64,000 nucleotides of DNA from Thermus albus (GTDB lineage Bacteria; Deinococcota; Deinococci; Deinococcales; Thermaceae). The position numbers and the translations under genes are program-made. Under the pieces are notes generated by a model. It was not told the origin of the DNA. It did not search any database and saw only the letters and a list, made by a program, of their open reading frames with translations. The DNA is taken from assembly GCF_022760855.1 (NCBI RefSeq), contig NZ_JAKTNR010000002.1, forward strand, positions 248,001 to 312,000. The letters are read 5' to 3'. Shown here one piece after another: positions 6,684 through 16,154 of the stretch. Positions within the stretch are counted from its first letter, which is position 1, and the number at the start of each line of letters is the position of its first letter.

Positions 6684-7882
6684 TGGAGGGTTTGGCCAGC
6701 GTTAGGGAACTCCTGGAGGAACTTCGCCAAGGCCGCCCGGTGATCCTGGTGGACGACGAGGACCGGGAAAACGAGGGCGACCTCATCATGGCGGCGGAAC
6801 ACGTGACCCCGGAGTGGGTGAACTTTATGCTCAAGGAGTGCCGGGGGCTCCTTTGCGTGGCCCTCACCGAGGAGCGGGCCCAGGCCTTGGACCTGCCCCT
6901 CATGGTGGAGAGGAACCAGGACCCCCAGGGCACCCGCTTCACCGTGAGCGTGGATGCCCGAGGAACCAGCACGGGGATTTCCGCCTTTGAGCGGGCGGCC
7001 ACCATCAGGCTTCTCGCGGACCCCGGGGCCACTGCCCAAGACTTCCGCCGCCCAGGGCACATCTTTCCCCTGGTGGCCAGACCCGGTGGGGTCCTTAGGC
7101 GGGCCGGGCATACGGAGGCCACGGTGGACCTCCTGCGCTTGGCGGGGCTTACCCCTGTGGGAAGCCTCATTGAGATTCTCAAGGAGGATGGCAGCATGGC
7201 CCGCCTGCCGGACCTGCTACACTTCGCCAAGCGGCATGGACTAAAGGTGGGCACCATCGCCGACCTCATCCGCTATCGCCTGGAGAAGGGGGATCTCTAC
7301 GTGAGGCGGGAGGCGGAGGCCCTGTTGCCCACCCGGTTTGGTGAGTTCCGCGTCCTGGGCTACCGGGATAGCCTCACCGGGGAGGAGCACGCCGCCTTGG
7401 TCATGGGAAGCTGGGAGCCTGAGGAGCCCATCCTGGTGCGCATGCACTCCGAGTGCCTCACCGGGGATGCCCTGCACTCCTTAAGGTGTGATTGTGGTTT
7501 CCAGCGGGACCTGGCCCTGGAGCGGATTGCCCAGGAGGGAAAGGGGGTTTTGGTCTACCTGAGGCAGGAGGGGCGGGGCATCGGCCTCATCAACAAGATC
7601 CGGGCCTACCACCTGCAGGACCAAGGGCTGGACACGGTGGAGGCCAATCTGGCCTTGGGATTTCCTCCGGATCTAAGGGACTACGGGGTGGGGGCCCAGA
7701 TTCTCTATGACCTGGGGGTGCGCAAGATGCGCCTTCTCACCAATAACCCGCGCAAGGTAAAGGCCCTTTCCGGCTTCGGCATAGAGATCGTGGAGCGCCT
7801 TCCCTTGCGGGCCGGGGACAATCCCCACAACGAGCGGTACCTCCAGGCCAAAAAGGAGAAGCTCGGGCACTGGATGGACTGA
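6683..7882 (+). CDS. ribBA: Bifunctional DHBP synthase / GTP cyclohydrolase II RibBA
   Basis: RibBA makes both precursors of riboflavin: 3,4-dihydroxybutanone phosphate from ribulose 5-phosphate and the pyrimidine from GTP. The N-terminal half shows DDEDRENEGDL, the acidic metal-binding motif of DHBP synthase. The C-terminal half carries the cyclohydrolase II zinc site C-x10-C-x-C (CLTGDALHSLRCDC) and the RQEGRGIGL loop. Consecutive ATGs at 6680 and 6683 overlap the ribE stop. No lumazine synthase gene (ribH) follows; the next gene is unrelated. Confidence 0.96.
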   Translation: MEGLASVRELLEELRQGRPVILVDDEDRENEGDLIMAAEHVTPEWVNFMLKECRGLLCVALTEERAQALDLPLMVERNQDPQGTRFTVSVDARGTSTGISAFERAATIRLLADPGATAQDFRRPGHIFPLVARPGGVLRRAGHTEATVDLLRLAGLTPVGSLIEILKEDGSMARLPDLLHFAKRHGLKVGTIADLIRYRLEKGDLYVRREAEALLPTRFGEFRVLGYRDSLTGEEHAALVMGSWEPEEPILVRMHSECLTGDALHSLRCDCGFQRDLALERIAQEGKGVLVYLRQEGRGIGLINKIRAYHLQDQGLDTVEANLALGFPPDLRDYGVGAQILYDLGVRKMRLLTNNPRKVKALSGFGIEIVERLPLRAGDNPHNERYLQAKKEKLGHWMD

Positions 7883-7991
7883 TGCCGTTGGATGGGGCAT
7901 TCTCTAGGCCTATTGGAGATCTCGCCCGCCCAAGGGCCTTTCCAGGGCTCCCGCCTCGGCCCAGGCCAAGGTGAGGATTAACCGCATGGAC

Positions 7992-7997
7992 TAGCAT
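7992..7997 (+). promoter_or_regulatory. -10 box for leaderless VWA gene
   Basis: TAGCAT ends six nt before ATG 8004, supporting that start over the in-frame ATG at 8013. No clear -35 box. The gap 7883-8003 otherwise holds nothing recognised. Confidence 0.45.
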
Positions 7998-8003
7998 GGG
8001 GTC

Positions 8004-10136
8004 ATGCTCCGGATGTTCAGGGCTGGGGTCCTACTCCTTCTCCTTCTGGCCTTCTTAGACCCCAGGTGGCCCCTACCGGGGCGGGTGGTGTACCTCTTGG
8101 ACTTTTCCCCTTCTGCTCGGGATAGCGTTTTTGCCCTAGCGGAAAGTTTGCCTAGGGATGGGATCTACCTGGCCTTTGCCGAGCGGGTGGCCCGGCTTCC
8201 TGCCCCCACCGCCCGCAGGTTGGACCTGGGGGAGGGGACGGACCTGAGGGCGGCTTTTAAGGAGGCGCTAGCCCTTAGGCCCGACCGGGTGGTGCTGGTT
8301 TCCGATGGACTTTTTCCCCCTCTTCCTGCCCCTTTTCCCCTGGACGCCGTCTACGTGCCCCCCAAGCCCCACGTGGAGGTTCACCTGGTCCCCCCGCCCT
8401 ACCCCCTTTTTGGGGAGACGGTGGGGGTGGGGGTGGTCCTCGAGGCCCCCGTGCCCGTGGAGGCCCGGCTTAGGGTGGAGGGTCCTGGGGGGTCCGTGGA
8501 AAAGAGTCTCCGGGTGCAGGGTCGCAAAACCCTGGCCTACACCTTCTCCCTTACGGAGGAGGCCCAGGTGCGGGCGGTGGTGGAAGGCGCCTGGGGCAGG
8601 AGCGAGGCCCAGGTGAGCCTGGAACCTGCCGACCGCGGCAAGGCCCTGGTGTTGGGGGATCCGGCCTTGGCCCGTTACCTGGAGGCCCAGGGTTTTCAGG
8701 TGGAGGAGGGCCCCTTCCGCATGCCCTTGGAGGCCGACCTGGTGGTGGTGGGCCTGGGGGTCCTGGACCTTCCCCCAGGAGCCCCCGAGGCCCTAAGGGA
8801 GTATCTGCGTCGGGGGGGAGGGCTTCTTTTCACCGCCACCCCCAAGGGCCTTTTCTTCGGTGGCTGGGACCGGGTCTTGCCGGAAGACCTTCCCTTAAAG
8901 CCCCTGGGCCGTAAGGGGGCGGCCTTGGTCCTGGTCCTGGATGTTTCCGGAAGCATGGAGGGGGAGAAGCTTTCCCTGGCGGTGGCCGGGGCCTTGGAAC
9001 TGGTGCGGTCGGCGGCGCCGGAGGATTACCTGGGCGTGGTCCTCTTTTCCTCCACCCACCGGGTGCTGTTCCCTCCGAGACCCATGACCGAGCAAGGCAA
9101 AAAGGAGGCGGAAAGCCTTCTCCTCTCTGTGCGGGCCGAGGGTGGGACGGTCCTAGGCCCTGCCTTCCGGGAGGCGGTCAGGCTGCTTGAGGATGTGCCC
9201 GTGGATCGCAAGGGGGTTTTGGTGCTGAGCGACGGTCTCATCTCCGATTCCCAGGACCCCATCCTGTCCCTGGCGGAGGCCTCGGGCCTCGAGGTGAGCA
9301 CCATGGCCTTAGGACCTGACGCCGACCGGGCGTTCTTGAAGAAGCTGGCCCAGCGGGGTGGGGGGCGGTACTACCAGGCGGCCACCGCCCAGGAACTTCC
9401 CCGGCTTTTCCTGAGGGAGGGGCAGGAGGTGTTCCAAGGGGAGGGATTGGAGGGGCGTTTTCCCGTGCAAACCAGGCCCCATCCCCTGACCCAAGGGCTT
9501 TCCCCACCCCCCCTTTCCGTTCTCCTGCCGGCCCGGGCCGAACCCTGGGCGGAGGTGCTTTTGGAAAGCGAGGGACGGGCGGTTTTGGCCATGGGAGAGC
9601 GGGGGGAAGGGCGGGTGGCCGCCCTGGCCACGGACCTTTCCCGCTCCTGGATCGGATGGGAAGGGGCAGCGCCTTTCCTTGGGGGGCTTGCCCGCTACCT
9701 CATGGGAAGCCAAAAGGCCCTGGCCCTCTATACCTACCCTGAGGGGCACCAGGTGCGTGCCGTGGTCCTGGGCCGTTTAGAGACCCCCCTTTTCCTTAGC
9801 GGGGGAAGGGAGGTGCCCTTGGTGCCCACGGGTCCGGAGCGGTACGAGGTGCTGGCTGGGGAACCGGGGGTGCTCTTGGACGGGAAGCGCCGCCTTCCCC
9901 TAACCCTACCCCTTCCCGGGGAGTGGACCCCCAGGGATGGGAAGGAGGTGCTAAGGGCCCTGGCGGAGGCCTCTGGGGGGGCGCTTCTGGATCCGGAAAC
10001 GCTGGTTGGACCGGGAGCCGGGAACCTTAGGACCTCCTCCCCCCTTTCCCTACGCCCTTACCTGCTCCTCATGGCCCTTTCCCTTTTCCTACTGGAAAGA
10101 TTTCTGGAAAGGCGTCTGGATGTCCCCAGGCCCTAG
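8004..10136 (+). CDS. Membrane-anchored von Willebrand factor A domain protein, two MIDAS-like motifs
   Basis: The 710-residue protein starts with a hydrophobic helix (about 6-19) and ends with another (about 685-702), so the bulk probably lies outside the membrane between two anchors. At about residue 30 VVYLLDFSPSARD gives a DxSxS metal-site pattern, as in degenerate VWA domains. A segment near 215-270 (LVLGDPALARYLEAQGFQVE) looks like the glutamine amidotransferase-like fold of the same family. Residues 310-470 form a clear VWA domain with DVSGS at 313-317 and a conserved VLSDG strand. Such proteins occur widely in bacteria but their role is unclear. It probably has its own promoter and stands apart from the rib operon. 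Confidence 0.8.
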   Translation: MLRMFRAGVLLLLLLAFLDPRWPLPGRVVYLLDFSPSARDSVFALAESLPRDGIYLAFAERVARLPAPTARRLDLGEGTDLRAAFKEALALRPDRVVLVSDGLFPPLPAPFPLDAVYVPPKPHVEVHLVPPPYPLFGETVGVGVVLEAPVPVEARLRVEGPGGSVEKSLRVQGRKTLAYTFSLTEEAQVRAVVEGAWGRSEAQVSLEPADRGKALVLGDPALARYLEAQGFQVEEGPFRMPLEADLVVVGLGVLDLPPGAPEALREYLRRGGGLLFTATPKGLFFGGWDRVLPEDLPLKPLGRKGAALVLVLDVSGSMEGEKLSLAVAGALELVRSAAPEDYLGVVLFSSTHRVLFPPRPMTEQGKKEAESLLLSVRAEGGTVLGPAFREAVRLLEDVPVDRKGVLVLSDGLISDSQDPILSLAEASGLEVSTMALGPDADRAFLKKLAQRGGGRYYQAATAQELPRLFLREGQEVFQGEGLEGRFPVQTRPHPLTQGLSPPPLSVLLPARAEPWAEVLLESEGRAVLAMGERGEGRVAALATDLSRSWIGWEGAAPFLGGLARYLMGSQKALALYTYPEGHQVRAVVLGRLETPLFLSGGREVPLVPTGPERYEVLAGEPGVLLDGKRRLPLTLPLPGEWTPRDGKEVLRALAEASGGALLDPETLVGPGAGNLRTSSPLSLRPYLLLMALSLFLLERFLERRLDVPRP

Positions 10137-10192
10137 ACCCTTCCCATCTTCAGGCGAGGTGTATAGATCACACGGGGTTGGGCGAGGTTCCT

Positions 10193-10198
10193 TAGCCT
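10193..10198 (+). promoter_or_regulatory. -10 box for leaderless gene at 10205
   Basis: TAGCCT ends exactly six nt before the ATG; no ribosome-binding site is present. Confidence 0.4.
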
Positions 10199-10204
10199 TA
10201 GGGT

Positions 10205-10534
10205 ATGCACTGGGATGATTTGGAAAGGCTCGTCTCTCGGGAACAGGCGAGGAAGCGGTGGGAGGAAGGGCCATTGCATGACCGGATCCAAAAGCTGGAG
10301 GCGCAGCTCTTTGAGGCGCGAATGACCATCCGGCACCTCCTCGAGGACAAAAGGGAGCTTCGGGACCGCTGCCAGGCCTTGGCCTTAGGTCAGGTGTACC
10401 CTGTGGAGGAACTAGGGGAGGTCAAGAGGATTCTGGAAGAAGCGTGGTTGGAGCTGGTTCTGGTGGCTTCCCCTAAGGCGGAGGCTCTTTCCACGGTTAT
10501 TCAGCGCCTGGAGCGCCACCTTTTGAACCGCTAA
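10205..10534 (+). CDS. Hypothetical coiled-coil protein
   Basis: I do not recognise this 109-residue protein. It is highly charged and almost entirely helical; residues about 22-60 (LHDRIQKLEAQLFEARMTIRHLLEDKRELRDRCQAL in part) show heptad spacing of Leu and Ile typical of a coiled coil, followed by a second helical stretch VKRILEEAWLELVLV. There is no signal peptide or membrane segment. It lies 68 nt after the VWA gene and its last 38 nt overlap the 3' end of the converging thioesterase gene. A role with the VWA protein is only a guess from position. Confidence 0.65.
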   Translation: MHWDDLERLVSREQARKRWEEGPLHDRIQKLEAQLFEARMTIRHLLEDKRELRDRCQALALGQVYPVEELGEVKRILEEAWLELVLVASPKAEALSTVIQRLERHLLNR

Positions 10535-10988
10535 ACCCCTCGGTGATCTGCACCAACACCGCTTCCCCCCGCACGGTGAGCACGCCTTCCGCATAGAGCT
10601 CGGTTTCCACCACCACCTTTTTCCCCTTCACCTCCTTGGCCCGGCCCACCAGGAGGAGTTCGGGGCCCAGGGGGGTGGGCTTTAGGTAGTCCACCTTGAG
10701 GCTGGCGGTGACGAAGCGGAGGGGATGGCTTTCCAGGTCCAGGCCCTCGGCCTGGGCCTTAGCCGCGGCGGCGGTGGCGGTGGAGTGGCAGTCCACCAAG
10801 GAGGCCAGAAGCCCCCCGTACACGTACCCAGGAATGGCGGTATGGTGGGGGCTTGGGGTGAAGCGGGTTTCGCTTTGGGCCTTTTGGGGGTGCCAGTGGG
10901 TTTTGATGTGGAGGCCCATGGGGTTCAGGTAGCCACACCCATAGCAGTGGGCCCACTCCGGTGGATAGTAAAGCTGGATGGCCTTCAT
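10497..10988 (-). CDS. PaaI-type hotdog-fold thioesterase
   Basis: The 163-residue product fits the 4HBT hotdog family that hydrolyses acyl-CoA thioesters. The central helix region [22 protein letters not shown] corresponds to the conserved G-x-x-x-G-G-x-x-x-x-x-x-D motif carrying the catalytic acid. [15 protein letters not shown] is the typical following strand. An unusual N-terminal CYGCG pair of cysteines is present. ATG 10988 overlaps the stop of the B12-binding mutase subunit (ATGA), so it is co-translated with the methylmalonyl-CoA mutase genes. The substrate is unknown; a CoA ester of the same pathway is plausible. Confidence 0.82.
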   Translation of the reverse strand: MKAIQLYYPPEWAHCYGCGYLNPMGLHIKTHWHPQKAQSETRFTPSPHHTAIPGYVYGGLLASLVDCHSTATAAAAKAQAEGLDLESHPLRFVTASLKVDYLKPTPLGPELLLVGRAKEVKGKKVVVETELYAEGVLTVRGEAVLVQITEGFSGSKGGAPGAE

Positions 10989-11404
10989 GCTAAGCCCTGG
11001 GCCTGCCAGCGCTCCGGCACCGCCCGCTTTAGAAAGTCCACGATCTCCTGGGTGCTGGTCCCGGGGCCAAACACCGCCGCCACCCCTAGCTCCTTCAGCT
11101 TGGGCACGTCCTCATCGGGGATGATCCCTCCCCCGAAGAGGAGGATGTCCGAGGCTCCCTGCTCGCCCAAAAGCCTTTTAACCTCCCGGAAGTAGTGCAT
11201 GTGGGCCCCCGAGAGGATGGATAGCCCTATGGCGTCCACGTCCTCCTGGATGGCCGCCGAGACGATCATCTCGGGGGTTTGCCGTAGGCCGGTGTAAATG
11301 ACCTCCATGCCGGCATCCCTTAAGGCCCGGGCCACCACCTTGGCCCCGCGGTCGTGGCCATCCAGCCCGGGTTTGGCGATGAGAACCCTTATGCGCCTAT
11401 CCAT
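10985..11404 (-). CDS. mcmA2: Methylmalonyl-CoA mutase, cobalamin-binding subunit
   Basis: This 139-residue protein is the free-standing C-terminal B12-binding domain of methylmalonyl-CoA mutase. It shows [18 protein letters not shown], in which DGHDRG is the DxHxxG motif whose His binds the cobalt, then [12 protein letters not shown] and [10 protein letters not shown]. It should pair with the large catalytic subunit encoded directly upstream to interconvert methylmalonyl-CoA and succinyl-CoA. A TAGGAT hexamer formed by the preceding stop codon could give it a separate leaderless transcript. Confidence 0.93.
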   Translation of the reverse strand: MDRRIRVLIAKPGLDGHDRGAKVVARALRDAGMEVIYTGLRQTPEMIVSAAIQEDVDAIGLSILSGAHMHYFREVKRLLGEQGASDILLFGGGIIPDEDVPKLKELGVAAVFGPGTSTQEIVDFLKRAVPERWQAQGLA

Positions 11405-11410
11405 ACTCCC

Positions 11411-11416
11411 ATCCTA
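11411..11416 (-). promoter_or_regulatory. -10 box inside the mcmA1 stop codon
   Basis: TAGGAT on the minus strand begins with the TAG stop of mcmA1 and ends six nt before ATG 11404. GGGAG in the gap is too close to the start for a normal ribosome-binding site. Confidence 0.4.
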
Positions 11417-13069
11417 AACGTAAGCGGGTTCCTGGTAGGTGCCGTAAACTTCCCGCAGCACGTCCATCATCTCCCCCAGGGTGCAGTAGGCCAGGGCGCA
11501 CTCCACGAAGTGGGGCATGGTGTTCTGCCCTTCCGCCGCAGCCCGGCGCAGACCAGCCAGGGCCTCTTCCACACGCTTTGGGTCCCGCTCCCGGCGCACC
11601 CGGGCCAGGCGCTCCGCCTGGACCCGTTCCACCTCGGGGTCCACCAACTGGATGGGAACCTTCAGGGGGATCTCGTCGGTGAAGGCGTTCACCCCTACGA
11701 TGATCCTCTCTTTGCGCTCCACCTCCTGCTGGTAGCGGTAGCTGGCCTCGGCCAGCTCCCGGAGGAAGTAGCCTTCCTCAATGGCCCGCACCACGCCCCC
11801 CATGCGACGGATCTCCTGGATGATGGCCATGGCCTGGCGCTCCATCTCGTCGGTGAGCCACTCCACGTAATAGCTCCCCGCCAAGGGGTCAATGGTGTGG
11901 GTGACCCCGCTTTCGTAGGCGATGATCTGCTGGGTTCTCAGGGCGATGGTGGCGGATTCCTCCGTGGGCAGGGCCAGGGCCTCGTCGTAGGCGTCGGTGT
12001 GGAGGCTGTTGGTGCCCCCCAAGACGGCGGCCAGGGCCTGGATGGCCACCCGGGCGATGTTGTTGAGGGGTTGTTGGGCGGTGAGGGAGACCCCAGCGGT
12101 CTGGGCGTGGGTGCGGAGGGCCCAGCTTTGCGGGTTCTTGGCCCCGTAGCGGTGGCGCATCTCCTTGGCCCAGATGCGCCTTGCGGCGCGGAACTTGGCG
12201 ATCTCCTCAAAGAAGTCGTTATGGACATCAAAGAAGAAGCTGATCCTGGGAGCGAACTCGTCAATGTCTAGCCCCCGCTTAAGGGCGGCTTCCACATACT
12301 CAAAGCCGTCGGCCAGGGTCCAGGCCAGCTCCTGCACCGCCGTGGAGCCCGCCTCCCGGATGTGGTAACCGGATACGGAGATGAAGTTCCACTTGGGGAC
12401 GTTCTTAGGCCCCCACTCAAAGGTGTCGATGACCAGCTTCACGCTGGGCTCTGGGGGGAAGATGAACTCCTTCTGGGCGATGAACTCCTTCAGGATGTCG
12501 TTTTGGATGGTGCCCCCAAGCTTTTTCCAGTCGTAGCCCTTCTTCTTGGCCACCGCTAGGTACATGGCCCAGATGGCGTTGGCGGGGCTATTGATGGTCA
12601 TGGAGGTGGTGACCTCCTCGAGGTTGATGCCGTCAAATAGGACCTCCATGTCCGCCAGGCTGGATACCGCCACCCCGCACTTGCCCACCTCCCCCTTGGA
12701 GAGGGGGTGGTCGGAGTCGTAGCCCATGAGGGTGGGCAGGTCAAAGGCCACGCTGAGGCCGGTTTGGCCCGCCTTTAGAAGTTTCTTGAAGCGCTCGTTG
12801 GTCTGCTCGGCGGTGCCGAAACCGGCGAACATGCGCATGGTCCAGAGCTTGGACCGGTACATGGAGCCGTAGACCCCCCGGGTATAGGGGTACTCCCCGG
12901 GGTAGCCCTGCTTCTCCTCGTACTCGGGGTCTAGGACCCCGATGTCCTCGGGGGTGTAAAGGGGCTCTGGGGCGATGTCCGAAAGGGTGCGGTGGGCCAC
13001 GGGCCTTTCGGGCATCTTCTCCAGGCTCTTCTGGTACGTCTCCCTGAGCCAGTCGTGCTTCTTGCGCAT
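11414..13069 (-). CDS. mcmA1: Methylmalonyl-CoA mutase, large catalytic subunit
   Basis: The 551-residue protein is the TIM-barrel substrate domain. [39 protein letters not shown] in part, [15 protein letters not shown] and [27 protein letters not shown] are diagnostic of the family. YTRGVY and SGYHIREAG carry residues lining the substrate and radical site. Length and lack of a B12 domain match two-subunit mutases. The ATG has GGGAGG upstream. On the minus strand, TAGAAT at about 13100-13095 is a possible -10 box, with a weak -35. The pathway probably handles propionyl-CoA from odd-chain or branched substrates. Confidence 0.95.
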   Translation of the reverse strand: MRKKHDWLRETYQKSLEKMPERPVAHRTLSDIAPEPLYTPEDIGVLDPEYEEKQGYPGEYPYTRGVYGSMYRSKLWTMRMFAGFGTAEQTNERFKKLLKAGQTGLSVAFDLPTLMGYDSDHPLSKGEVGKCGVAVSSLADMEVLFDGINLEEVTTSMTINSPANAIWAMYLAVAKKKGYDWKKLGGTIQNDILKEFIAQKEFIFPPEPSVKLVIDTFEWGPKNVPKWNFISVSGYHIREAGSTAVQELAWTLADGFEYVEAALKRGLDIDEFAPRISFFFDVHNDFFEEIAKFRAARRIWAKEMRHRYGAKNPQSWALRTHAQTAGVSLTAQQPLNNIARVAIQALAAVLGGTNSLHTDAYDEALALPTEESATIALRTQQIIAYESGVTHTIDPLAGSYYVEWLTDEMERQAMAIIQEIRRMGGVVRAIEEGYFLRELAEASYRYQQEVERKERIIVGVNAFTDEIPLKVPIQLVDPEVERVQAERLARVRRERDPKRVEEALAGLRRAAAEGQNTMPHFVECALAYCTLGEMMDVLREVYGTYQEPAYV

Positions 13070-13269
13070 GGGCCCTCCCTTGGGCCATATTCTACGCTTT
13101 TGTGCGCCTAAGGAAAAGAGCGTTATGCCATCCCTGCCTGCCGGCGCGGTTGGCCCAGGGCTATCCAGGGGTTAGGGCTCCAGCCCCGCCTTTCCCAGGG
13201 GGCCAGGTGGCCAGGGTAGAGGGGAACGCCCTGCGAGGGGTCTTCCCTGAGCCTTGGGCCGCAGCTTCC

Positions 13270-14142
13270 TCACCCCGGGCGTTTACGCTCGCTTTCGGGT
13301 TCCACGTGGATGGTGACGGCAAGCCCGGGGAAACTCCTCTCCAGAACCCTTTCCAGCTCATCGCAGAGCCGGTGGGCTTCTTCCACCGTCATGGACCCCG
13401 GCACCACCAGGTGGAACTCCAAAAAGGCCCGGTTTCCCGCCTTGCGGGTCTTTAGGTCGTGGACCTCCAGGGCCCTTTCTCGCAAGGCCTTGCCAATGGT
13501 TTCCCGGATCCGCCCCACCTCCTCCGGGGGGAGGCCCTCGTCCATAAGCCCCCCCACGGACTGGCGCACCAGGCGGAAGCCCATGAGGAGGATGTTCCCC
13601 GCCACCAATAGGGCCAGGAGGGGATCCAGCACCCATAACCCCGTGGCCCAGGCAAGGCCCACGCCGGCCAGCACCCCCACGGAGGTCAGGACATCGGAAA
13701 GCACATGGTACCCATCGGCGGTGAGGGCAGGGGAGCGGAGTAGCTTTCCCTGGCGGATGAGGTGCCAGGCCAGGAGCCCATTGAGGAGGGAGGCCACGAG
13801 GCTGACCAATAGACCAGGCCCCAGGCCCTCGAGGGGCTTGGGCTCCAGGAGGCGGGGGATGGACTCCTTGGTGATGAGGAGGGCAGCCAGCACCACCAAG
13901 GCCCCCTCCAGCACCGCGGAGAAGTACTCGGCCTTGGTGTGGCCAAAGGGGTGGGTTTCGTCGGGGGGCCTCTGGGCGAAGCGGATGGCGAAGAGGGCCA
14001 GAAGCGCGGCCGCCACGTTCACCGTGGACTCGAGGGCATCGGAAAGAAGGGCCACCGAGCCGGTGAGCAGGTAGGCCACCCCCTTAAGCCCTAAGACCAG
14101 GAGGGCCGCCAGGAAGCTGAGGCGGGCTGCCCTTTCCGCCAC
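13270..14142 (-). CDS. Cation diffusion facilitator family transporter
   Basis: CDF proteins export Zn, Co, Cd, Fe or Mn in exchange for protons. The 290-residue protein has six predicted membrane helices. The family's metal site appears as LLSDALESTVNV in helix 2 and SALTADGYHVLSDVLTSVGV in helix 5; the first position, usually HxxxD, is here D-A-L-E-S, so the site is D/E plus HxxxD. HPFGHTKAEY is the conserved loop. The C-terminal cytoplasmic ferredoxin-like domain ends VTIHVEPESERKRPG. GTG 14142 follows the lysS stop directly, with GGAGGAAG inside lysS. The metal cannot be assigned; the unusual helix-2 residues fit Mn/Fe-type subgroups as well as Zn. Confidence 0.87.
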   Translation of the reverse strand: MAERAARLSFLAALLVLGLKGVAYLLTGSVALLSDALESTVNVAAALLALFAIRFAQRPPDETHPFGHTKAEYFSAVLEGALVVLAALLITKESIPRLLEPKPLEGLGPGLLVSLVASLLNGLLAWHLIRQGKLLRSPALTADGYHVLSDVLTSVGVLAGVGLAWATGLWVLDPLLALLVAGNILLMGFRLVRQSVGGLMDEGLPPEEVGRIRETIGKALRERALEVHDLKTRKAGNRAFLEFHLVVPGSMTVEEAHRLCDELERVLERSFPGLAVTIHVEPESERKRPG

Positions 14143-15618
14143 CTAGGCTTCTTCCTCCACCAGCTCCCGCTTGGGCTTGAGGAGGGGGAAGAGGAGGACA
14201 TCCCTTAGGGAGGGCTGGTCGGTGAGGATCATGGCCAGGCGGTCCAGGCCCAAGCCAAGCCCCGCCGCCGGGGGCATGCCGTATTCCAGGGCCAGGAGAA
14301 AGTCCTCGTCGGGCTCGGGGGCCTCCTCGTCCCCTTCACGTCTGCGCCTGGCCTGTTCCAGGAAGCGCTCCCTTTGGTCCAGGGGGTCGTTGAGCTCGGA
14401 GTAGGCGGGGGCCAGCTCCATCCCGGCCGCATAGAGGTCCCAGCGTTCGGTGAGGCCGGGTTTTTCCCGGTGCCGCTTGGCCAGGGGGCTGATGGCCAAA
14501 GGGAAGTCAAAGACGAAGGTGGGGTTCTGGAGCTCAGGTTCCACATAAATGCCGAAAAGCTTGTCCAGGAGCTTGTAGCTGGGGACATGGGCCAGTTCCG
14601 GGTGGTGGGCATCGGCGAAAATCCTTAGCCTTTCCAGGTCCAAGGGGTCAAAGGGAAGGCCCGCCTTCTCCTTCAGGGCTTCCACAAAGGAGATGCGCCT
14701 AAAGGGTGGGGTGAAGTCCAGAGTCCGGCCCTGGTAGGGGACCCGGTAGGAGCCAAAGAGGTGGAGGACCAGGCCGGAAAGCAGTTCCTCCACCAGCGTG
14801 GCCATGTCCTGGTAGTCGGCGTAGGCCCAATAGGCCTCCAGCATGGTGAACTCGGGGTTGTGGTTGTGATCGATACCCTCGTTGCGGAAGTTGCGTCCGA
14901 TCTCAAACACCTTTTCAAATCCGCCCACCAGAAGGCGCTTCAAGTAAAGCTCCAAGGAGATCCGAAGGTAAAACTCGTGGTCTAGGGCATGGTGATAGGT
15001 TTTAAATGGCCGGGCCTCGGCGCCCCCGGTGGTGGGTTGGAGGATGGGGGTTTCCACCTCAAAAAACCCCCGCTCCTCAAAGAAGCGGCGAATATAGCGC
15101 ACCATGGCCGTGCGCCGTTGGAAAATCTCCCGGACCTCGGGGTTGACGATCAGGTCCAGGTAGCGCTGCCGGTAGCGCACCTCCTTGTCCTTGATCCCGT
15201 GCCACTTGTCGGGGAGGGGGTGGAGGCTTTTCACCAAAGGGGTCCAGGAGAGGACCTTTACCGTAACCTCACCGGTCTTGGTGGTGAAGACCGGGCCCTT
15301 AACCCCCAGGATGTCCCCCACGTCCAGTTTTTTCAGGAGTTCATACCGAGGGGTAAGGTCCTTCTGGAAGTAAAGCTGGATCCTGCCGCTTCCGTCCAGG
15401 AGGTGGGCAAAGGTGACCTTGCCCATGCGCCTAAGGGCCACGATGCGCCCGGCCAGGGCCACCTCTTCGGGCCACTCGCTTTCCGGGGGGGCCCCCTCCT
15501 TAGCGGATAGGATTTCCTTGGCGCTATGGGTTTTGGGATACCGGTAGGGGTAGGGTTGAAAACCCGCCTCCACCAGGGCTTCCAGGTTGAGTAGGCGTTG
15601 CCGTGTCTGCTCGTTCAT
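14143..15618 (-). CDS. lysS: Lysyl-tRNA synthetase, class II
   Basis: The 491-residue enzyme charges tRNA-Lys. An N-terminal OB-fold anticodon-binding domain ([32 protein letters not shown] in part) is followed by the class II core. Motif 1 is around [21 protein letters not shown], motif 2 is [24 protein letters not shown], and motif 3 is [15 protein letters not shown]. It sits two nt after gfh1 and should share its promoter at 16162-16190. The CDF gene follows with no gap. Confidence 0.97.
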   Translation of the reverse strand: MNEQTRQRLLNLEALVEAGFQPYPYRYPKTHSAKEILSAKEGAPPESEWPEEVALAGRIVALRRMGKVTFAHLLDGSGRIQLYFQKDLTPRYELLKKLDVGDILGVKGPVFTTKTGEVTVKVLSWTPLVKSLHPLPDKWHGIKDKEVRYRQRYLDLIVNPEVREIFQRRTAMVRYIRRFFEERGFFEVETPILQPTTGGAEARPFKTYHHALDHEFYLRISLELYLKRLLVGGFEKVFEIGRNFRNEGIDHNHNPEFTMLEAYWAYADYQDMATLVEELLSGLVLHLFGSYRVPYQGRTLDFTPPFRRISFVEALKEKAGLPFDPLDLERLRIFADAHHPELAHVPSYKLLDKLFGIYVEPELQNPTFVFDFPLAISPLAKRHREKPGLTERWDLYAAGMELAPAYSELNDPLDQRERFLEQARRRREGDEEAPEPDEDFLLALEYGMPPAAGLGLGLDRLAMILTDQPSLRDVLLFPLLKPKRELVEEEA

Positions 15619-15620
15619 GT

Positions 15621-16091
15621 TCAGCCGCGCACCGAGACCACCCGGAACTCCTTCTTGCCCTTAGGGGTTTCCAGGCTGAGCACATCCCCCTCCCTGTGGC
15701 CCAGGAGGGCTTTGCCCATGGGAGAGGCGTCGGAGATCTTCATGGGGGTCTCCAGGACGCTGGCCTCGGCGGGGGAGACCACCTGCACCTCCAGGCGTTC
15801 TCCGGTGACCGGGTCCTCCAGCTCCACCACCGAGCCCAGGCCGATCACCTCGGTGGTGGCCCCTTCTATGATCACCGCCCGGGAGAGGATGTCCTCGAGG
15901 CTATCGATCCGGGCCTCGATGCGGGCCTTTTCCTGCTTGGCCGCCTCCAGACCTGAGTCGTCGTAGTCGTCGGAGGACTCCATGAGCTCCTGCAGGATGC
16001 GGGTGGCCTCTTGCAGGCGCTCCCGTTCCTGCAGAAGTTGCTGCATGAGCCGCTCGTAACCGGCCTTGGTTAGCTTTACCTCGCGCGCCAT
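15621..16091 (-). CDS. gfh1: Transcription inhibitor Gfh1 (anti-GreA)
   Basis: Gfh1 is a GreA-fold protein found in Thermus and relatives that enters the RNA polymerase secondary channel and inhibits synthesis instead of stimulating RNA cleavage. The 156-residue protein has an N-terminal coiled coil whose tip carries four Asp residues (D41, D42, D44, D45 in SSDDYDDSG); GreA has only two acidic residues there. The C-terminal FKBP-like domain follows ([30 protein letters not shown]). Overall it matches T. thermophilus Gfh1 far better than GreA. It leads a gfh1-lysS transcript. Confidence 0.92.
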   Translation of the reverse strand: MAREVKLTKAGYERLMQQLLQERERLQEATRILQELMESSDDYDDSGLEAAKQEKARIEARIDSLEDILSRAVIIEGATTEVIGLGSVVELEDPVTGERLEVQVVSPAEASVLETPMKISDASPMGKALLGHREGDVLSLETPKGKKEFRVVSVRG

Positions 16092-16113
16092 AACTCACCT
16101 CGTAAGTCATGAA

Positions 16114-16131
16114 GGTCGGCCAAAGCCGACC
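16114..16131 (-). other. Hairpin in the gfh1 leader RNA
   Basis: GGTCGGC and GCCGACC form a perfect 7-bp stem with a 4-nt loop, about 20 nt before the gfh1 start on the transcript. A second small palindrome, GGCCCAAGGGCC (16137-16148), precedes it. There is no T-run, so attenuation by termination is not evident. Confidence 0.45.
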
Positions 16132-16154
16132 TCCTTGGCCCAAGGGCCTCCTTC

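Noticed and set aside
11354..12271. 305-codon plus-strand frame across methylmalonyl-CoA mutase
   Set aside because: Shadow of mcmA1 and mcmA2, without start signal or recognisable domain.
13083..13269. Gap between the CDF and mcmA1 genes checked for a small gene or RNA
   Set aside because: Only the likely mcmA1 -10 region was seen; short frames here have no motif.
15621..16091. GreA as identity of the Gre-fold protein
   Set aside because: The four-Asp tip and overall match fit Gfh1; GreA carries two acidic residues at the tip.
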